A stretch of DNA of 64,000 nucleotides from JAIQFL01 sp035501495 (lineage in GTDB: Bacteria; Acidobacteriota; Terriglobia; Bryobacterales; Bryobacteraceae): contig DATJWB010000320.1 in NCBI GenBank assembly GCA_035501495.1, positions 1-64,000 on the forward strand, written 5' to 3'. The notes beneath the pieces are model-generated. The model did no database searches and was not told the origin of the DNA. It saw nothing but the letters and a program-made list of their open reading frames with translations. Of the stretch, positions 16,609 to 25,067 are shown in pieces; within the stretch, counting starts at the first letter, position 1, and every line of letters starts with the position of its first letter. Position numbers and translations under genes: made by a program.

Positions 16609-19024
16609 TTCGCAACGCAGCCATCGGGTCGATCCGCGCCGCGCGTGCAGCCGGGAGGTAACTGGCCGCGAGCGCCACCAGCACGAAGAGCATGCCCATC
16701 GCGGCGTACGTCCACGGATTGGTGGCGCTGACCTGGAATAGCAGGGTCCGGAGCACTCGCGTCAGCACCACGGCCGCACCGGCGCCCACCACGGCGCCCG
16801 CGGCCGTCAAGGCGACGCCGGGGGCCATCACCAACCGCAGGATGTCCGTATGTTGTGCGCCGAGGGCCCTCCGGATTCCCATCTCCGCCGTCCTCTGCGC
16901 AACCGAGGACGCGATGGCTCCATAGATTCCCACGATGGCGAGCACCAGCGCCGCCGCCGCGAAGCATCCCAGAAGCAATGCGATCAGGCGGCGCTGGCCC
17001 TCGGACGTCTCCACCAGCCGCTCCATCGTTTGGACGTCCGAGATCGGTTGATCGCGATCGATCGCCAGAACTTCTTCGCGAACGGCATTTGCCATTGCCA
17101 GCGGATCCCCCGCGGTCCGCACGACGAACGCCGCCGACGTGGCCGGAAACTGGCCCCAGGAGCGGTACACCGCCGCCATCGGCTCCGTGTCCAAACCCTG
17201 GCGCACGTCGCCCACGATTCCCACGATCTCGAACGGGCGCGGATTGACCCCAATCAGAACGTAGCTGCCCACAAGATCTGCGCCATTCGGATACTCGGGC
17301 CAGAAGAGGCGGGCGAAGCTTTCGTTGATTACCGCGACCAGCGGTGCGCCAGGGAGGTCGCGGGCGGTAAACACGCGGCCTCGCCGCAGCGGAATCTCGA
17401 GCGCCGAGAAATAATCCGTGGTGACGGGCTGGATCGCCGCGAACGGCCGCTCGTTGAGTTTCAGCAGAGCTTGATCGGCGCGCTGCACGGGGGTCATCGG
17501 ATAACCCGTCATGGGCAGCGACAGCACCGCCGCCGCACTGCGGACTCCCGGTTTGGCCTCGATGCGGCGCACGAGTTCGTCAAAGAACGCCGCCTGCTTC
17601 TGGTCCTGATCGTAGCGGGTGGGGGAGAGAGCGATCCGCATCGTGAGCAGGTTCGAAGGGTCGAATCCCGGATGAACACGGCTCAGTCGGGACAGGCTCT
17701 CCATCAATAGCGCCGCACCGATCAGCAACACCATCGAGAGGGCCACCTGTCCAACCACCAGCACACCCCGGCTCCGAAACAGGTGCCCGCGCCTGCCTTG
17801 TGTCAGATTCACCCATGCGCTCCCGCCTCGCAACACGCCCGACAGGTCGGGCCGCGATACGCTCAGCGAAGGCGCCAGCCCAAACAGCACTCCGGTAATC
17901 ACCGAAAGCGCGAGCGCGAACGCCAGCACCAGCGCATCCAGCCGAATCTCCGCCGTGCGCGGCAGTTGGAGCGCCGTCATGCGAGCGATGCCGCTCAATC
18001 CCCACTGCGCCAGCAAAACCCCCAGCGTTCCTGCCGCCGCGGCGAGGACTACACTTTCGGCCAGCAATTGTGCGAGGAGACGGCCGCGCGCCGCGCCCAC
18101 CGACGCGCGTATGGCAAACTCGCGCTCCCGCGACGCCGCCCGGGCGAGCAGCAGGCTCGCCACGTTCGCGCACGCGATCAGCAGAACAAAGCCCACCGCG
18201 CCAAACAGCATCCACAACATGGAACGGACTCTCGCCACCAACTCTTCTTTGATCGGTGCCACGCGCGCCGGCGTGTTCCTCCGCGCATCCAGCATTCCCG
18301 GATGCCGGGCGGCGTATTGCGCGGTGAGAACGCCCAGTTCCGCGCTCGCCTGGTCGATCTGGACTCCGTCACGCAGGCGTCCGAATACCGCCAGGACCGG
18401 GCTGCTGTTGTTCAGATGCTCGCCGGGCCGCGTGACCCACACGTCGATGCGCGAAAACGGGAACGGAAAGCCCTCCGGCAGCACGCCCACTACGGCGAAC
18501 GGTGTCGCGCCCAGCGTGATGGCCCGCCCGATAATCGACGGATCGCCGCCGAATCGGCTTTGCCAAAGCCCATTCGAAATCATGGCCACGCTTGGCCCGC
18601 CCGGGCGGTCTTCTTCGGCCACAAAGCTGCGGCCCAGCGCCGGCGCCACTTTCAGAATCCGAAGGTAATTGGCGGAGACGCGCGCCTGCTTCAGGACCTC
18701 GGGCGCGCCGCTGCCGGACAGCGCGACATCCTCCACCCCGTTGAAGAAAGCGCCGATGTCGCTGTACGACTTCGCTCCTGCGCGAATCTCGTCATACCGG
18801 GGGATCGTCGATCCGCCGGAGACGCGCACCACGCGATCGGGTTCGGGATATTCGAGCGGCTTGAGCAATACCGCCCGGACGACCGTGAAGATGGCGGTGT
18901 TGGCACCGATCCCCAAGGCGAGCGTAAGTATCGCGGTCGCGGCAAATGCCGGACTCCGCCGCATGCCCCGGAGCGCGTAGAGGCAGTCGTGCCAGACGGC
19001 GTCGATTGGTCGGATCCAGCTCAT
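16601..19024 (-). CDS. ADOP-type ABC permease (MacB/FtsX-like), without its own ATPase
   Basis: This 807-residue membrane protein has two repeated MacB-like units. The N-terminus has YALRGMRRSPAFAATAILTL then LGIGANTAIFTVVRAVLLKPL. An extracytoplasmic MacB periplasmic core domain follows (about 60-240), then three TM helices of an FtsX domain (with ANVASLLLARAASREREFAI). A second core domain and FtsX domain end in GIRRALGAQHTDILRLVM and RIDPMAALR. This is the layout of the acidobacterial duplicated orphan permease family. No ABC ATPase gene is adjacent, which is typical. It probably moves or exports a substrate across the envelope or acts as a mechanotransmitter; the substrate is unknown. Confidence 0.93.
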   Translation of the reverse strand: MSWIRPIDAVWHDCLYALRGMRRSPAFAATAILTLALGIGANTAIFTVVRAVLLKPLEYPEPDRVVRVSGGSTIPRYDEIRAGAKSYSDIGAFFNGVEDVALSGSGAPEVLKQARVSANYLRILKVAPALGRSFVAEEDRPGGPSVAMISNGLWQSRFGGDPSIIGRAITLGATPFAVVGVLPEGFPFPFSRIDVWVTRPGEHLNNSSPVLAVFGRLRDGVQIDQASAELGVLTAQYAARHPGMLDARRNTPARVAPIKEELVARVRSMLWMLFGAVGFVLLIACANVASLLLARAASREREFAIRASVGAARGRLLAQLLAESVVLAAAAGTLGVLLAQWGLSGIARMTALQLPRTAEIRLDALVLAFALALSVITGVLFGLAPSLSVSRPDLSGVLRGGSAWVNLTQGRRGHLFRSRGVLVVGQVALSMVLLIGAALLMESLSRLSRVHPGFDPSNLLTMRIALSPTRYDQDQKQAAFFDELVRRIEAKPGVRSAAAVLSLPMTGYPMTPVQRADQALLKLNERPFAAIQPVTTDYFSALEIPLRRGRVFTARDLPGAPLVAVINESFARLFWPEYPNGADLVGSYVLIGVNPRPFEIVGIVGDVRQGLDTEPMAAVYRSWGQFPATSAAFVVRTAGDPLAMANAVREEVLAIDRDQPISDVQTMERLVETSEGQRRLIALLLGCFAAAALVLAIVGIYGAIASSVAQRTAEMGIRRALGAQHTDILRLVMAPGVALTAAGAVVGAGAAVVLTRVLRTLLFQVSATNPWTYAAMGMLFVLVALAASYLPAARAARIDPMAALRIS

Positions 19025-19088
19025 GCATCATAGTATCTCGTGAAGAAGCGATTATGCCGCTACTCTTGAGGTAACATTCGAGTGTCCA

Positions 19089-19240
19089 ATGGCTTTGGCT
19101 GAAGAATACAGTCGCGAGGGGCACCCGGCAATTGACGAGTTGATCGCAGAGCAACGTGTCAGGTTCCCACGAGATCCGAGCGAACTTCCAGGCGATTTCC
19201 GGCCGGAAGAAGAATGTCTCGACGATTTTCCGGCTGCGCT
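19089..19240 (+). pseudogene. Antitoxin remnant of a VapBC-type pair (C-terminus lost)
   Basis: An ATG at 19089 opens MALAEEYSREGHPAIDELIA, then RVRFPRDPSELPGDFRPEE and DDFPAALR. This matches a small antitoxin family usually found just upstream of PIN-domain toxins (…ELPGDFWPEEExxDDFLAALR…). The family similarity ends at DDFPAALR, near 19240, and the next bases belong to the toxin in another frame. The C-terminal tail that would bind the toxin is thus missing, apparently through a deletion that joined antitoxin to toxin. Confidence 0.55.
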
Positions 19241-19536
19241 TCGACAACCGTCAGTGGCTGATTTCGTTTATGACCGAAGCGGAACTGGAGCAATGGGCGC
19301 TCTTGTCCAACTGGCAAACTAAGCGGATCGACTGGCTGCGCGTGTTTCTTGGGCGATTGATTAACGTTCCGTCCTCCCGCGATCTGGTGGTATGGCCCCG
19401 GGTGATGGTAGGGGCGCGCAGAGCAGGGAGGCGACTGGAAACGGCTGATGCATGGATCGCAGCGACGGCCGCGCTCTATGATGCCACGTTCATCACCCAC
19501 AACGGCAAACGATTACGTCGGAGTTACCGGCCTTAA
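19241..19536 (+). pseudogene. PIN-domain (VapC-like) toxin, N-terminally truncated
   Basis: The frame reads QWLISFMTEAELEQWALLSN, then RRAGRRLETADAWIAATAAL and YDATFITHNGKR. These are the middle and C-terminal parts of a VapC-type PIN ribonuclease: the SFMTxAEL Glu and the ADAWIAATA Asp are present. The N-terminal strand with the first catalytic Asp (usually LDTNVVS) is absent; upstream bases in this frame are the antitoxin gene read out of frame. An ATG at 19156 exists but would give a nonsense N-terminus. It is probably an inactive remnant of a toxin-antitoxin module. Confidence 0.6.
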
Positions 19537-19562
19537 GGTGATCACAGAGCGGTCGTAGCGGC

Positions 19563-20147
19563 ATGCGCCCTCCCAAGCCCAACTACAACGTCTTCCTGAT
19601 AGACCTGCCGGGCATACTCGCTCCCAAGGACAGAGAAGGCATCGCGGCGATTCTCAAGAGCTACTTCGATCCGGCGGCCCGAGGCGCCGGGTATTCGGCC
19701 AGCAGCGTCACTTGGCAGACCGATTGCCCGCTGGTCGGCGACGAGGAACTGCTCATCTACTTCGTCACCGACTACCGGGATAGCGTGCTCATGGAGTCGG
19801 TGCCGCCTGACATGGGCGCCATGACATACTCGACTTCCGAAACAGGCTCCGAGGTCTACATCCGCGATGCCGCCGGCGTGGACCAGATCTACCCCGTTCT
19901 CGCGAACCTCGCCTTCCACGAAGCTCTGCACAACAAGACTCACCTCGACGACGGCGGTCTCCATCCCACGGGCGGTCTCGCGGGGCCATGGGTCACCGCG
20001 GCGACCAGAATGACGCCTGCCGTTCTGGACCTCCTCACGCGATCGCTCCCCGCGAAGCACAGGCAATTCACCGGCGGCTGTGCCGGCTACGGGCTGGCGA
20101 CTCGCGCGTATCTCGTGCCGTCTACACCCCGGCAAACGGTCGAATAA
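19563..20147 (+). CDS. Putative HExxH zinc protease-like protein, unknown family
   Basis: This 194-residue protein has no signal peptide. The key feature is AFHEALHNKTHLDDGG: His119-Glu120-x-x-His123 is the zincin metal/catalytic motif, with His127 and further His/Asp nearby as candidate third ligands. The N-terminal part reads YNVFLIDLPGI and GYSASSVTW, and the middle MGAMTYSTSETGSEVYIRDA. The spacing is not the metzincin HExxHxxGxxH. I do not recognise the family. It lies 26 bp after the toxin remnant, and its last 26 bp overlap the convergent NicO exporter gene. A self-contained metal-dependent peptidase is likely but unproven. Confidence 0.65.
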   Translation: MRPPKPNYNVFLIDLPGILAPKDREGIAAILKSYFDPAARGAGYSASSVTWQTDCPLVGDEELLIYFVTDYRDSVLMESVPPDMGAMTYSTSETGSEVYIRDAAGVDQIYPVLANLAFHEALHNKTHLDDGGLHPTGGLAGPWVTAATRMTPAVLDLLTRSLPAKHRQFTGGCAGYGLATRAYLVPSTPRQTVE

Positions 20148-21693
20148 CGCCCAGCGCCACGCCGGTCATGATGATTCCCGCGCAGGTGATGATCGCCGCC
20201 GACGCCACCGGCAGGTAGCGGAACGCCAGGCTGGTCGCTTTCTTGTCGCGGTCGGGCAGCAGATGCTTCGCATAGAGCACCGCCAGTCCGATGGCGCTCA
20301 GCACCACCGCCAGCCCCGCGCTGAACGCCACCAGCAGTGTCAGCCCCAGTGCAATGCGTCCCAGCGCGACCGAGCTCAGCAACAGCACCAGCGCCGACGG
20401 GCAAGGCACCAGCCCGCCGCTGGCGCCCAGCGCGACCAGGCTTGCCATGCTGACATCGCCCTCGGGCACGTGGCTGTGAACGTGGCCGTCGCCATGATCG
20501 TGGACCAGTCCGCCGTGCGCGTGATCGTGGTGATGATGAAGCGCCGGTCCGCGTCCCAGTGCCAGCCGCATGCGCCGGTAAAACAGCGCGCCGCCGATCC
20601 ACACGATGGACAGCCCTGAGATCGCGCCCAGCACCGGATAGATCTTCTCCGGCAGCACGTATTGCGACAGGAACAGCGTGGTTAAGCCGAGAAAGAAAAC
20701 GCTGATGGTGTGGGTAAAGGTCACCATCCCGCCCAGAAAGATGGCGTGCTTCGGGGTCCCACGGCTTCCCACCAGGTATGCCGCCACGATGGTCTTTCCG
20801 TGCCCTGGAGAGAGCGCGTGGATTGCACCCAGGCCGAAAGCCACCACCATTCCCACGATCATCATGCCAAGGCTGATGTCGCCCTGGTGCAGCAGGCGCG
20901 AGAGGAAGTCGCCGCGTACCACCATGCCGGGCGCGGCTTGCCCCGGCTGAGCCGCGGACTCCGGCGGAGTCGATTCTGCTGGTGGGGCTGGCGCGGATGC
21001 TGCCGGTGCCGCGGGCGCAGGCAGTGTCATGGCAGGCACTGCGGCGCGGGCAGCCGGCGGTGCGCTTCCCACGCCTGCCGTGGCCGGCGTCTGCGTAATC
21101 ACGATCGCCGCTGTCGCATGCCACTCCACCGACGCCTGCAGATCCTGCGGCGGCGAAACCAGCGGGTCCTGCGGGTAAGCCGTCAGTGCCTGGCTCCGGT
21201 CGGGCGTGTTGGGCGATGCCTGGTCGATCGCGGCGCTCTGGCCCGCCACCGCCACGATCTCTTTCCAGCCGGCGCGGTCGGGGTAATTTCCGTCTTCGTA
21301 GCGCAAGTTTCCGGGCGTCCCATCCACGCGGAGTTCGGCAGTCACCCGCAGGATCGGCAAGCCGCCCGCGCCTTTATCCAGGACGAAGCCGGCGCGCTCG
21401 AAAGCCGGCGTGGCCTCGCGGCCGCCCATGTGGATTTTGAGGTTTCGGCTCCACTCCCGAGCCTGTGCCTCCACCTGTTTCGCCAACTGCTCGCGCGGGC
21501 TGGAGGCGTCCAGCTTCCACTGCTGCAGCAGTTGGAATGTCGGGATTTCGGCGAGATCCAGCACGTAACGGATCGCCGCTCCATGAGCGCTCACTTCGAT
21601 CCGGCTGTAGTGACTGACGCTGAAATTGCCCATGGGGTGGCCCCAGAGCACCGCGGCCGGCAGAATGACCGGCAGCAGGAGAAGAGGTTTCAT
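20122..21693 (-). CDS. NicO/RcnA-type nickel/cobalt efflux protein with periplasmic N-terminal domain
   Basis: This 523-residue protein starts with a signal sequence (MKPLLLLPVILPAAVLWGHP) and a periplasmic domain (about 20-200). A Pro/Ala-rich linker follows (about 205-265), then a six- to seven-TM NicO domain with AIHALSPGHGKTIVAAYLVG, VTFTHTISVFFLG and SGGLVPCPSALVLLLSSVAL. A His-rich cytoplasmic loop (HHHHDHAHGG…HDHGDGHVHSH) would bind metal. Members export Ni or Co, or transport other cations. The ATG at 21693 gives the signal peptide; a frame 16 codons longer exists but adds a charged N-terminus. It is divergent from rpiB, 60 bp away. Confidence 0.88.
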   Translation of the reverse strand: MKPLLLLPVILPAAVLWGHPMGNFSVSHYSRIEVSAHGAAIRYVLDLAEIPTFQLLQQWKLDASSPREQLAKQVEAQAREWSRNLKIHMGGREATPAFERAGFVLDKGAGGLPILRVTAELRVDGTPGNLRYEDGNYPDRAGWKEIVAVAGQSAAIDQASPNTPDRSQALTAYPQDPLVSPPQDLQASVEWHATAAIVITQTPATAGVGSAPPAARAAVPAMTLPAPAAPAASAPAPPAESTPPESAAQPGQAAPGMVVRGDFLSRLLHQGDISLGMMIVGMVVAFGLGAIHALSPGHGKTIVAAYLVGSRGTPKHAIFLGGMVTFTHTISVFFLGLTTLFLSQYVLPEKIYPVLGAISGLSIVWIGGALFYRRMRLALGRGPALHHHHDHAHGGLVHDHGDGHVHSHVPEGDVSMASLVALGASGGLVPCPSALVLLLSSVALGRIALGLTLLVAFSAGLAVVLSAIGLAVLYAKHLLPDRDKKATSLAFRYLPVASAAIITCAGIIMTGVALGVIRPFAGV

Positions 21694-21753
21694 TACAATG
21701 GTCCTTACGAATTCCACAGCGATTTTGGATGCGCGGAGCATCGGATAAGTGCT

Positions 21754-22377
21754 ATGAAACGGGTAATCACCGTCCAGGACGTGCCTGAAAGCGGCGAACT
21801 ACGGGTTCCGGTTGGGACCATTATCACACCATCGGCGCGCGAGGTGGCGGCCTCACGCCGCGTGTCCATTCTGGAATTGCCGGAGGAGCAGCTATCTGCC
21901 ATCGCGCCTCCGGAGAAGACTCTCGCGCTCGGCGCGGATCACGGCGGATTCAGCCTCAAGGAAGCGCTCAAGCCCCTCATCGAGAGCCTCGGGTTGTCGA
22001 TTCGCGACGTCGGCGTATACGAGGAGAAAGCCGCTGACTATCCCGACCTGGCTCGCAAAGTGGCCGAGCTGGTGGCCGCGGGAACCGCCGCGCGCGGCGT
22101 CGTAATCGACGGCGCGGGGATCGGATCCTCCATCGCTGCCAACAAGGTGCCGGGGGTCCGGGCGGCCCTGTGCTATGATAGAGCATCCGCCCGAAACAGC
22201 CGTGAACATAATGATTCCAATGTACTTACTTTAGGCGCGAGACTGCTCACGCAAACCCAGGCGGAGGACGTTTTGCGCACCTGGCTGGCCACTCGGTTTG
22301 CGGGCGGACGGCACCAGGCGCGGGTGCAGAAGATTCTCGATATCGAGCAGCATTACCTGAAGAAGGTCTCCTCGTGA
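21754..22377 (+). CDS. rpiB: Ribose-5-phosphate isomerase B-like protein with an EutT-like N-terminal extension
   Basis: This 207-residue protein has two parts. Residues 1-55 carry LRVPVGTIITPSAREVAASR, very like the N-terminal segment of the microcompartment protein EutT (…LPxxxxLTPSARELL…). From residue 57 it is RpiB: LALGADHGGFSLKEALKPLI, DYPDLARKVAE, IGSSIAANKVPGVRAALC, NSREHNDSNVLTLGARL and GGRHQARVQKI. The family interconverts ribose-5-phosphate and ribulose-5-phosphate, or the LacAB substrates. The usual catalytic Cys (ICGTG) is replaced by Asp119 (VIDGAG), so the substrate or mechanism may differ. Its stop overlaps the deoC start (GTGA). Confidence 0.85.
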   Translation: MKRVITVQDVPESGELRVPVGTIITPSAREVAASRRVSILELPEEQLSAIAPPEKTLALGADHGGFSLKEALKPLIESLGLSIRDVGVYEEKAADYPDLARKVAELVAAGTAARGVVIDGAGIGSSIAANKVPGVRAALCYDRASARNSREHNDSNVLTLGARLLTQTQAEDVLRTWLATRFAGGRHQARVQKILDIEQHYLKKVSS

Positions 22378-23261
22378 CGCAGACGGAATTGGACGGATTA
22401 GTCGCGCAGATTGGTGAAGAACTCCTGGCGCGCCTCGGCCCGTCGCCTGTCGCGCCCAAGAAGGGCGAGGGCCTCAATCTGCCCGACCAGGTGTGTCCGG
22501 GCTGCGTGCAGCGCTGCGTGCAAACGTGCGCCCGCAATACCCGCGAGATTATCGCCGCCGGCGCCGATCGCGTTTCGGCCAGCGAGCGGCTCACCAAGGT
22601 GGACCCAGCCGTCGCGGCATTGATCGACCACACCATCCTCAAGCCCGAGGCCACGCGCGCCGATGTGACCAAAGTCTGCCGCGAGGCGCGCCAGTACCAT
22701 TTCGCCAGCGTCTGCGTGAATCCCTACTGGGTGCCGCTGGTGCGTACCGAGCTGACCGGCTCGCCGGTGAAAATCTGCACCGTCGTCGGCTTCCCGTTGG
22801 GCGCCACCAGTACCGAGGCCAAGGTGGCCGAAACCGCGGCAGCGTTGCGGTCGGGCGCCCAGGAGATCGACATGGTGATCAACGTGGGCGCCTTGCGTTC
22901 GGGCGATCACGAGGCCGTGAAGCTGGACATCCAGCAGGTGGTGAAGGTGTCGCACGAGGCCAAGGCGATTGTGAAGGTGATCCTCGAAACGGCGCTGCTG
23001 GACGACAATCAAAAGGCCATCGCCTGCACGCTCGCGAAACTGGCGGACGCCGATTTCGTCAAGACGTCAACGGGATTCGGACCTTCGGGCGCTACGGCGC
23101 ACGACGTCGCCCTGATGCGCAGCGTGGTGGGGCCGGAGATGGGGGTGAAGGCTTCCGGCGGGATCCGCACGCTGCACGACCTCCAAACCATGAAAGCCGC
23201 CGGAGCATCGCGGATCGGTGCCAGCGCCAGCGTGAAGATCGTCGAGGCCACGGCGGCGTGA
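22374..23261 (+). CDS. deoC: Deoxyribose-phosphate aldolase with encapsulation-peptide-like N-terminus and Cys cluster
   Basis: This 295-residue class I aldolase splits 2-deoxyribose-5-phosphate into acetaldehyde and glyceraldehyde-3-phosphate. The aldolase core begins near residue 78 (VAALIDHTILKPEATRADV). It has the Asp in IDMVINVGAL, the Schiff-base Lys (about 230) in FVKTSTGFG and the second Lys in GVKASGGIRTLHD. The extra N-terminus starts with an amphipathic helix (TELDGLVAQIGEELLARLG) followed by a Pro/Lys linker, the form of microcompartment encapsulation peptides. Four cysteines follow (C41, C44, C48, C52). The GTG start is coupled to rpiB. With rpiB it forms the signature pair of sugar-phosphate microcompartments. 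Confidence 0.92.
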   Translation: MTQTELDGLVAQIGEELLARLGPSPVAPKKGEGLNLPDQVCPGCVQRCVQTCARNTREIIAAGADRVSASERLTKVDPAVAALIDHTILKPEATRADVTKVCREARQYHFASVCVNPYWVPLVRTELTGSPVKICTVVGFPLGATSTEAKVAETAAALRSGAQEIDMVINVGALRSGDHEAVKLDIQQVVKVSHEAKAIVKVILETALLDDNQKAIACTLAKLADADFVKTSTGFGPSGATAHDVALMRSVVGPEMGVKASGGIRTLHDLQTMKAAGASRIGASASVKIVEATAA

Positions 23262-23315
23262 CGGGGCGGGCGTTCCGAGCCGTCTCCGGCCGAAACGTCC
23301 GGGACATGGAAGGCC

Positions 23316-25067
23316 ATGCAAGCTACACGAAAAGCCACCATCCGTTTCCGCGAGAGGTCCGAATTGCTGGACTTCCTGCTGGAGGTGTCTGCTGCCACAG
23401 CCTTGACCCTCGACCTCGACCAGTTGCTCGCCAACGTCGCCGAGATCGTGCAGAAGGTTCTGCCGTACGACCTGTTCGCCATCCTCCTGTTCAACGAGAG
23501 GCGCCAGGACCTGCGCATCCGTTATGGGGTCGGGCACCGCGAGGAGGTGGTCCGCAACCTCTCCATCGCGCTGGGCGAAGGCGTGACGGGAACGGCGGCT
23601 GCGAGACGCGAGCCGGTGCTGGTGGGTGACGTCCGCAACGATTCGCGGTACCTGAACACCGTGGACGCCGTCCGCACCGAACTGGCCGTCCCGATGACGG
23701 CCCGCGGCAAACTGGTTGGCGTGATCGACCTGCAGTCCACCCGCGTCAACGCCTACACCGAATACGACCGCGCGCTGCTGCGGCTGATTGCCGGCCGGGT
23801 GAGCATTGCCATCGACAACGCGCGCCTGTACCGCCGCGCGGACCGCCAGTACCGCACGCTCAAGACGCTGGCCAACATCTCGCGCGAATTCTCCTCGATC
23901 CTCGATCTGAATGAGCTGCTGAGCAAAATCGCCAGCACCATGCGGGACCTGATTAATTACGACGCCTTCAGTATTCTGCTGTTGGACAACGAGGCCAAGG
24001 CGCTGCGCCACCAGTTCAGCATACGGTACGACCAGCGGGTGAACATCGACAACGTTCCGCTGGGGAAGGGCATCACCGGCGCGGCCGCCTGCTCGCGGGA
24101 AGTGGTGCGCGTGCACGATACCGGCAAGGATCCGCGCTACATTTGCTCGCACCCGGATATCCGCTCGGAGGTGGCCGTGCCGCTCATGGTGCAGGACCGG
24201 GTGGTCGGCGTGATGGACCTGGAAAGCGACCGGATCGGTTACTTCACGGACGATCACGTGAGGACGCTGACGCTGCTGGCTCCGCAGGTCGCCAGCAGCG
24301 TCGAAAACGCGCGGCTCTACCAGGAGTTGGCCACGCGCGAACGGCGCATGGAAGAGGATCTGCAGGCGGCCCGCGAATTGCAGCGCGTGCTCTTGCCGGA
24401 TGCCTCGCCCGAAATCGAAGGCCTGGACGCCACGGTACGGCTCCGTCCCGCGCGCGAAATTTCGGGCGACATTTATTATGTCTTCGAGCACCGCGATGGC
24501 CAGACCTTGATCGCGTTCGGCGACGTCAGCGGCAAGGGCGCCGCCGCCGCGCTTTACGGAAGCCTCGTCAGTGGACTGCTGCGCACGCTCTCGCCGCGAA
24601 GGCGCCCGGCGGAACTGCTGAAGACCCTCAACGACGTGCTGGTGGAGCGGAGAGTGGAAGCCCGCTATGTCACCCTGTGCGTGCTGTTTTGGGACCCCGC
24701 CACGCGCCGGATCGTGATGTCCAACGCCGGCGCCATTCCGCCCATGATCTGCCGCGGCAGTGAGATCGTAAAACTGCGCGTGGAGGGAGTGCCGCTGGGC
24801 CTGCTGGACAGCCGCGAGTACGAAGAAGTCCCATTTCAGGCAGAGCCGGGTGACATGGTCGTGCTGTACTCCGACGGAATCACCGATCATCTCAACACCG
24901 CCGGCACGGAGTTCGGCCGAGGGCGGCTGGCGCAGATCGTGCGCGCCCACTGCGCCCAGACATCGGAAGATCTGGTCAATGCGATCTTCCGCGAGATGGA
25001 CCGGTTCTCCACCACTGCCTTCGACGACCAGACCGTGTTTGTGCTGAAGGTGCCGGAGGCCCGATGA
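23316..25067 (+). CDS. GAF-GAF-SpoIIE (RsbU-like) PP2C phosphatase
   Basis: This 583-residue soluble signalling protein has a first GAF domain (about 20-170, with LPYDLFAILLFNE), a second GAF domain (about 190-345, with NYDAFSILLLDN and EVAVPLMVQDRVVGVMDLES) and a short coiled coil (about 350-370, ELQRVLLPD). The C-terminal SpoIIE/PP2C-like phosphatase has EISGDIYYVF, IAFGDVSGKGAAAALYGSL, VMSNAGAIPPMI, LYSDGITDH and FDDQTVFVLK, so the metal-binding aspartates are present. Such proteins dephosphorylate anti-anti-sigma factors in partner-switching control. It is 54 bp after deoC and shares a four-base overlap with the PchB-like gene. No anti-sigma partner lies nearby. Confidence 0.93.
   Translation: MQATRKATIRFRERSELLDFLLEVSAATALTLDLDQLLANVAEIVQKVLPYDLFAILLFNERRQDLRIRYGVGHREEVVRNLSIALGEGVTGTAAARREPVLVGDVRNDSRYLNTVDAVRTELAVPMTARGKLVGVIDLQSTRVNAYTEYDRALLRLIAGRVSIAIDNARLYRRADRQYRTLKTLANISREFSSILDLNELLSKIASTMRDLINYDAFSILLLDNEAKALRHQFSIRYDQRVNIDNVPLGKGITGAAACSREVVRVHDTGKDPRYICSHPDIRSEVAVPLMVQDRVVGVMDLESDRIGYFTDDHVRTLTLLAPQVASSVENARLYQELATRERRMEEDLQAARELQRVLLPDASPEIEGLDATVRLRPAREISGDIYYVFEHRDGQTLIAFGDVSGKGAAAALYGSLVSGLLRTLSPRRRPAELLKTLNDVLVERRVEARYVTLCVLFWDPATRRIVMSNAGAIPPMICRGSEIVKLRVEGVPLGLLDSREYEEVPFQAEPGDMVVLYSDGITDHLNTAGTEFGRGRLAQIVRAHCAQTSEDLVNAIFREMDRFSTTAFDDQTVFVLKVPEAR

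Noticed and set aside
21694..21753. A metal or cobalamin riboswitch before the NicO exporter gene
   Set aside because: Only 60 bp separate it from rpiB, too short for a cobalamin or NiCo riboswitch, and no conserved core is present.
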